The translations under genes were made by a program, and so were the position numbers. A stretch of DNA of 10,789 nt from Betaproteobacteria bacterium (GTDB lineage: Bacteria > Pseudomonadota > Gammaproteobacteria > Burkholderiales > Burkholderiaceae_E): assembly GCA_016868095.1 (NCBI GenBank), contig VGHV01000054.1, positions 1 through 10,789 of the forward strand. Reading direction: 5' to 3'. Position 1 is the stretch's first letter. Every line of letters begins with the position of its first letter. Under the pieces are notes generated by a model, which saw only the letters and a list, made by a program, of their open reading frames with translations, was not told the DNA's origin and searched no databases. Positions 6,933-10,789 of this stretch are shown piece by piece.

Positions 6933-7670
6933 TCATTTAAAAAGTTCGAGTTGGCGATCGATATGTTTTTGTTGTAGACGTAACTGATCTGCAATGTTCA
7001 AGAGTTTTCGGCCAGGCAGCAGGTGAATGCTTGCACCTGGCACGAGCACCCCGGTTTGCAACACCGAGCAGTACCATCCGCAGCGGCCGCTTTGGATCAT
7101 GTGCTTAGACGCTTTGGCATAGCCCATGCGCCAGTTGAATTTGATGCAAGGAATTCGTGGTCCTGTGACTTGTAGTAAGACGTCTCCGATGCTTAGTCGA
7201 TCGCCGGCTGACACATCGTCTTCAAGCAAGCCTTCGATACTTAGGTTTTCCCCCACAAAACCAAAGGCCATCGCCTCGTTGATGCCCAGCAGGGCACGTT
7301 GCTGCTGCCAGAATGCCCAGTGCTCAACCGGATACATGTAGATCGCTTGATCAATACCTCCATGCAATCCGACTTCGGCTTGTTCATCGCCTAAAAGGCC
7401 TAAACGACCAAGCGCAACTTGCGTTGGTGATTCAATGCTTCCTATAACGCTCTTGATCATCGCGCTTTTAAGATGGTGATAAGGGTTTACCTTTCCTGCG
7501 CAAATCGCGAGCAATCGCGGCGAGGGCTTGCGTGAGGACTCGCTTTTTCGAGTACCTTGGTCGGGACGTGGCATTGACTCGGGACGTGGCAATGCCTCGA
7601 GACGCGGATCAGATTCGGGACAGGGATCAGATTTGGGCTTGGGATCTGATCCGTGGATTTGGTCATGCAT
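6933..7670 (-). CDS. YiiM-like MOSC-domain protein with a repeat-coded N-terminal extension
   Basis: Up to 245 residues. The core from about residue 52 is a MOSC domain of the YiiM type. It shows GLHGGIDQAIYMYPVEHW (101-118), FVGENLSIEGLLEDDV (138-153), a GDRLSIGD turn and the conserved cysteine in GPRIPCIKF (Cys175), then GRCGWY. MOSC proteins bind molybdenum cofactor or carry sulfur; YiiM-like members are linked to detoxification of N-hydroxylated compounds. The first 50 residues are not part of the domain. They are proline-rich and charged, with five hexapeptides of the type SDPxPE (residues 8-37). The start is uncertain: ATG 7670 gives the whole extension but has no clear Shine-Dalgarno, and ATG 7574 (residue 33) would remove most repeats. 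The stop is 11 bases from that of the convergent PLP enzyme gene. Partner redox domains are absent. Confidence 0.83.
   Translation of the reverse strand: MHDQIHGSDPKPKSDPCPESDPRLEALPRPESMPRPDQGTRKSESSRKPSPRLLAICAGKVNPYHHLKSAMIKSVIGSIESPTQVALGRLGLLGDEQAEVGLHGGIDQAIYMYPVEHWAFWQQQRALLGINEAMAFGFVGENLSIEGLLEDDVSAGDRLSIGDVLLQVTGPRIPCIKFNWRMGYAKASKHMIQSGRCGWYCSVLQTGVLVPGASIHLLPGRKLLNIADQLRLQQKHIDRQLELFK
7560..7649. repeat. 18-bp tandem repeat (five units) in the MOSC gene 5' end
   Basis: Five contiguous 18-base units can be laid out, best seen as units starting at 7561, 7579, 7597, 7615 and 7633. They have the approximate plus-strand consensus TCGGGACGTGGATCAGAT. The first two differ at only two positions; the last is most diverged. 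The period is a multiple of three, so each unit encodes six residues on the minus strand: SMPRPD, ALPRPE, SDPRLE, SDPCPE and SDPKPK. This is an in-frame minisatellite able to change copy number without a frameshift. Confidence 0.8.
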
Positions 7671-7805
7671 GGTTTGTCTGGCCGTGGGGATGAGTAAGCA
7701 TATCGGAGGGTGTGGCTAATGGGGACTCATTTGTTAAGGTTCTGCTGCATCTCTGATGTATAAGCTAAACACGCCTTCAGTCGGGCATGCTTACGGAGTG
7801 CAGGA
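7671..7805. promoter_or_regulatory. Divergent intergenic region with a candidate ndh promoter
   Basis: These 135 bases lie between the MOSC gene (minus strand) and ndh (plus strand). On the plus strand TATAAG (7759-7764) matches five of six bases of a sigma-70 -10 box, with TTAAGG (7734-7739) as a poor -35 at 19 bases. Transcription would begin near 7771 and leave a leader of about 35 bases before ATG 7806. I found no good promoter for the MOSC direction. Confidence 0.35.
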
Positions 7806-9119
7806 ATGTCGAAACCAAACATCGTTGTGGTCGGTGGTGGCGCAGGGGGGCTTGAGCTTGTTACAAGGCTTGGCGATAGCTTGGGCCGCAAAGGGCGTGC
7901 TTCGGTGACTTTGGTTGAACGTGGCAGTACCCACTTTTGGAAGCCACACCTGCATGAATTAGCGGCAGGCACGATGGACCTTGATGTGCATGAGCTCGAT
8001 TATCTCGCGCAATCACATTGGCACGGATTTCGATATCGCATGGGTGAAATGCGAGGTATCGATCGCGAGGCAAAACACATTGTCGTTGCACCTGTGTACG
8101 ATGAGCAAGGTGAGATGATCGTACCGCAGCGATCTATTCCTTATGACGTACTTGTGCTTGCAGTGGGTAGCCGTACCAACGATTTCGGTACTCCTGGCGT
8201 TGCCGAGCATGCGGTTGCACTTGAGAGCACCGAAGAAGCCGATCGATTTCATCGACGTCTTGTTAATGCTTTTTTGCGGGCCCATGCCCAGCCCGAGGCC
8301 TTAGGCCCCGATCAATTACAAGTGGCCATTGTGGGTGCAGGTGCAACAGGCGTTGAGCTTGCCGCCGAACTTCACAACGCAACCCGGGCGCTTGTTTCAT
8401 TTAGTCTTGATAACATTGATCCGGACAAACATATCCGGATTCATTTGATCGAGGCTTCCGATCGCATCCTGCCCGCTTTGCCCGAGCGCTTATCGGCCAA
8501 AGCGTTGCGCTTATTGCAAGGCCTTGATGTGGAAGTGCATCTAAACGCTCGGGTTGCTGAGATCCTGCCGCGAGCTGTTCGGCTTAGCGATGAGCGATTG
8601 ATTCCTGCTGAGATGGTGGTTTGGGCCGCGGGTGTAAAGGCGCCTGAGTTTTTGAGCCAACTGGGTCTTCAAAGCAACACCATCCACCAAATTCTCGTCA
8701 ACGAAGGCTTGCAATCGCTCTCAGATCCCTCGATTTTTGCGCTTGGCGATTGCGCCGCTGCCCCTTGGCTAGGTAAACCTGCGGGAAGTCTCGTGCCGCC
8801 GCGCGCACAGGCGGCCCATCAACAAGCGAGTTTTTTGGTGCATCAAATCCAGCGCAGGCTTGCGAACCAACCGCTTAAGCCCTGGCACTATCGAGACTTT
8901 GGCTCATTGGTTTCGCTGGGTGAGTATTCAACCGTGGGCAATTTAATGGGTAATTTTGTTGGCGGCAATATGTGGTTAGAAGGGCTATTTGCGCGCTGGA
9001 TGTACTTATCGCTTTATAAAATGCACGAGTTAGCGCTTCATGGTTTCGCCAAAACCGCGCTCACTACCTTGGGACGGATCATCGCATCAAGAACCGAACC
9101 AAGGGTCAAATTGCATTAA
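7806..9119 (+). CDS. ndh: Type II NADH dehydrogenase (NDH-2), FAD-dependent
   Basis: A 437-residue flavoenzyme that passes electrons from cytoplasmic NADH to membrane quinone without pumping protons. Residues 5-17 hold the FAD dinucleotide-binding motif (VVVGGGAGGLE) and 173-188 hold the NADH-binding one (VAIVGAGATGVELAAE). The FALGDCAAAP segment is the second FAD-contacting motif. PRAQAAHQQ matches the AQxAHQ quinone-site motif of the family. The C-terminal part (LFARWMYLSLYKMHELALHG) is the amphipathic region expected to attach the enzyme to the membrane. Length is typical and nothing is missing. The start is supported by GGAG at 7795-7798, 7 bases before the ATG. The PQQ sugar dehydrogenase gene starts 26 bases after its stop, so the genes are probably co-transcribed. 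Confidence 0.93.
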   Translation: MSKPNIVVVGGGAGGLELVTRLGDSLGRKGRASVTLVERGSTHFWKPHLHELAAGTMDLDVHELDYLAQSHWHGFRYRMGEMRGIDREAKHIVVAPVYDEQGEMIVPQRSIPYDVLVLAVGSRTNDFGTPGVAEHAVALESTEEADRFHRRLVNAFLRAHAQPEALGPDQLQVAIVGAGATGVELAAELHNATRALVSFSLDNIDPDKHIRIHLIEASDRILPALPERLSAKALRLLQGLDVEVHLNARVAEILPRAVRLSDERLIPAEMVVWAAGVKAPEFLSQLGLQSNTIHQILVNEGLQSLSDPSIFALGDCAAAPWLGKPAGSLVPPRAQAAHQQASFLVHQIQRRLANQPLKPWHYRDFGSLVSLGEYSTVGNLMGNFVGGNMWLEGLFARWMYLSLYKMHELALHGFAKTALTTLGRIIASRTEPRVKLH

Positions 9120-9145
9120 GTATTTTTCAAGGATCAACGGCCCTT

Positions 9146-10306
9146 ATGAATCCTAGCAGGCGTTTTGCTTTACAAACTGGTCTTGCGGCAGGGGGACTGC
9201 TCTTGCATCGGCAGGCTTTACCGCAAACGACACAGGCTCAATTTAGCCCCTTCTTAGAGGATCAAACTGGCTTACGCGCACTCCCAGTGTATGAGGGTTT
9301 AGAGCATCCCTGGGCGCTTTGTTTTCTGCCCGACCGCTCCATACTCCTGACTGAAAGGCCGGGACGTATGCGTCTTTTGCGCTTTCAAGGACAAACTGCT
9401 CAAATTTCAACATCGATTCAAGGACTGCCCGCAGTGCACGCTTCGGGTCAAGGTGGACTGCTCGATGTCATCGCATCACGTGATTTTTCAAGTGATCAAA
9501 CGATTTTTTTCAGCCTCGCACAGACCACAGACCAGGGCGCAAGAACTGCAATTTTTCGCGCTCAATTACAAGGCTTGACGCTAAGCAAGGTGCAAATGAT
9601 TTTTGCGCAAAAGCAGGATCCATCAGGTCGGCACCACTTCGGTTGCAGGCTTGTGATTGGTTCCGATGGGTTTTTGTATGCCTCGCTTGGGGAGCGCTTT
9701 TCGCAGGCTAAGCTTGCCCAAAGCCTCGACAACCATTTTGGCAAAGTCATCCGAATTGGCTTGGATGGCAGTGTTCCCAAAGATAATCCTTTTCTTGGAC
9801 GAGGCGATGCACTTGCTGAAATTTATAGCTATGGGCATCGAAATCCTCAAGGTTTGGCTTTGCATCCCCAGCAACAAAGTCTTTGGATGCATGAGCACGG
9901 ACCCCAGGGTGGTGATGAACTCAACATCATTCGTCCAGGTCGTAACTATGGCTGGCCTGTGATTACTTATGGTCGCGAGTACGTTACTAATTTTAAGATC
10001 GGTGAAGGAACCGTGCGCGCTGATGTGCAAGCGCCGGTACACTATTGGATTCCCTCCATTGCGCCTTCGGGTCTTTGCTTCGTTCACCGAAGTCCGCTTG
10101 AGAGTTTGCGTGGTGGCATGCTAATCGGCTCACTCAAGGAGCGATGCCTGGCGTTTTTACGTTTACAAGGTGATCGGGTTGTCGGTGAGCAACGCTTGCT
10201 GACCGATTTAAATGCACGTGTGCGTGATGTCAGGGAAAGTCCAAGCGGAGAAATTTATATGCTTACCGATGAAAGTCGGGGCGCTGTCTTACGTTTGACT
10301 GTGTAA
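9146..10306 (+). CDS. Tat-exported PQQ-dependent sugar dehydrogenase (YliI/Asd-like)
   Basis: A 386-residue periplasmic protein of the soluble aldose/glucose-sorbosone dehydrogenase family, a six-bladed beta-propeller that uses PQQ and calcium to oxidise aldose sugars. The N-terminus is a twin-arginine signal (SRRFALQ, residues 4-10, then a hydrophobic GLAAGGLLL stretch). Family motifs include LEHPWALCFLPD, LLTERPGR, GQGGLLDV, RHHFGCRL with the catalytic-type histidine at 163 or 164, YGHRNPQGLALHP, EHGPQGGDELNII and GRNYGWPVITYG. Cys167 stands where most relatives have glycine (HFGGRL). No PQQ-synthesis genes are in the window, so the cofactor would come from elsewhere in the genome or from outside. 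An AAGGA sequence lies 12 bases before ATG 9146, a long but usable spacing. It follows ndh closely and precedes the PhzF gene by 17 bases. Confidence 0.9.
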   Translation: MNPSRRFALQTGLAAGGLLLHRQALPQTTQAQFSPFLEDQTGLRALPVYEGLEHPWALCFLPDRSILLTERPGRMRLLRFQGQTAQISTSIQGLPAVHASGQGGLLDVIASRDFSSDQTIFFSLAQTTDQGARTAIFRAQLQGLTLSKVQMIFAQKQDPSGRHHFGCRLVIGSDGFLYASLGERFSQAKLAQSLDNHFGKVIRIGLDGSVPKDNPFLGRGDALAEIYSYGHRNPQGLALHPQQQSLWMHEHGPQGGDELNIIRPGRNYGWPVITYGREYVTNFKIGEGTVRADVQAPVHYWIPSIAPSGLCFVHRSPLESLRGGMLIGSLKERCLAFLRLQGDRVVGEQRLLTDLNARVRDVRESPSGEIYMLTDESRGAVLRLTV

Positions 10307-10323
10307 ATCAACATATCCAAGCA

Positions 10324-10789
10324 ATGTCTACCGTATCGCTTCGTTTCAGCCAGGTTGACGTATTCGCCGAATCGAGTTTTCGTGGCAATCCACTTGCGGT
10401 TGTTCATGATGCTGATGAGCTCTCAAGCGCGCATATGCAGCAGATCGCTTCGTGGACCCATTTGTCGGAGACCGCATTTCTTATGCGCTCTGGCGATGCA
10501 ACCGCTGACTATAAAGTTCGAATTTTTACACCGACCACAGAACTGCCATTTGCAGGGCATCCGACCCTCGGGGCATGTGCTGCCTGGCTTGCAGCTGGCG
10601 GCGTGGCGAAGCACCAGGGATTTGTTGTGCAGGACTGTGCTAAAGGTCTTGTGAGGCTTAAGCGCGACCTCACACCGAGTTCTATCAGTCGGCCTGTTTT
10701 GCGTTTTGACCTTGCCTTTGAAGCGCCCTCGTTAAGCATTGAGCCGATTGAGCCAGAGAAAAAGCTTGCTTTTTGCGAAGCGCTTGGCG
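10324..10789 (+). CDS. PhzF-family isomerase, N-terminal part (3' end outside window)
   Basis: The first 155 codons of a PhzF-like protein, open to the end of the window. The diagnostic N-terminal half is present: VDVFAESSFRGNPLAVV (residues 11-27), LSETAFLM (47-54) with the catalytic-type Glu49, and FTPTTELPFAGHPTLGA, whose GHPT motif shapes the active site. Family members such as PhzF catalyse a cofactor-free double-bond isomerisation in phenazine synthesis. Most genomic homologues, however, are stand-alone proteins of unknown substrate, and no other phenazine genes are seen here. ATG 10324 is chosen because it opens directly on the conserved start. Its Shine-Dalgarno is weak. The 17-base gap after the sugar dehydrogenase stop suggests read-through from that operon. 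Confidence 0.9.
   Translation, partial: MSTVSLRFSQVDVFAESSFRGNPLAVVHDADELSSAHMQQIASWTHLSETAFLMRSGDATADYKVRIFTPTTELPFAGHPTLGACAAWLAAGGVAKHQGFVVQDCAKGLVRLKRDLTPSSISRPVLRFDLAFEAPSLSIEPIEPEKKLAFCEALG

Noticed and set aside
9623..10087. 154-codon open frame on the minus strand
   Set aside because: It lies wholly inside the sugar dehydrogenase gene, which has clear family motifs. The antisense translation has no recognisable domain and low-complexity composition typical of a shadow frame.
10355..10654. 99-codon plus-strand frame near the right edge
   Set aside because: It is in a different frame from the clearly recognisable PhzF gene, which is open from 10324 to the end of the window and carries conserved motifs throughout.
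1..10789. Mobile element, phage, CRISPR or defence system
   Set aside because: I saw no transposase, integrase, terminal inverted repeats with target duplications, spaced direct repeats or known defence domains. The genes are housekeeping or metabolic, and composition is even.

Overview
The window looks like ordinary chromosomal sequence from a betaproteobacterium, probably Burkholderiales. I infer this from the gene families: a TAXI-type TRAP transporter with a fused permease, a signal-bearing SAM methyltransferase, a D-cysteine desulfhydrase-like PLP enzyme, NDH-2, a YliI-like PQQ sugar dehydrogenase and PhzF. Base composition is moderate and even along the window. I see no transposase, integrase, tRNA, rRNA or CRISPR array. 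Coding density is very high and no gene-free stretch reaches 300 bases.

Layout, left to right. (1) Positions 1-840 (+): the 3' end of a gamma-glutamyltransferase overlaps a short SAM-dependent methyltransferase that has an export-like N-terminus and an altered SAM-binding loop. (2) Positions 949-5180 (+): a compact three-gene unit of a TAXI solute-binding protein, a fused DctQM-like TRAP permease (ATGA overlap) and a Rhizobium-etli-type L-asparaginase (start codon abutting the permease stop). A perfect 8-bp inverted repeat lies just upstream of the unit's ribosome binding site. (3) Positions 5235-5771 (-): a small exported Sel1-repeat protein, convergent with the asparaginase gene. (4) Positions 5896-6921 (+): a PLP enzyme of the D-cysteine desulfhydrase/ACC deaminase family. 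(5) Positions 6933-7670 (-): a YiiM-like MOSC-domain protein whose N-terminal extension is encoded by an 18-bp tandem repeat. (6) Positions 7806-10789 (+): type II NADH dehydrogenase, a Tat-exported PQQ-dependent sugar dehydrogenase and the start of a PhzF-family isomerase, closely spaced and probably one transcript.

How the genes may work together: the best-supported functional unit is the TRAP-asparaginase cassette. There, a periplasmic receptor and sodium-coupled permease would import a small amino acid or amide, and the cytoplasmic asparaginase would hydrolyse it. The upstream gamma-glutamyltransferase, which usually works in the periplasm and releases amino acids from gamma-glutamyl compounds, and the downstream D-cysteine desulfhydrase-like enzyme fit a general theme of amino-acid and thiol scavenging. 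The last block pairs two electron donors to the quinone or respiratory pool: NDH-2 on the cytoplasmic face and a PQQ sugar dehydrogenase in the periplasm. Apart from the TRAP-asparaginase coupling, nothing here looks like a wholly new system. The notable oddities are the cassette itself, its inverted-repeat control region, the altered methyltransferase and the minisatellite-coded MOSC extension.
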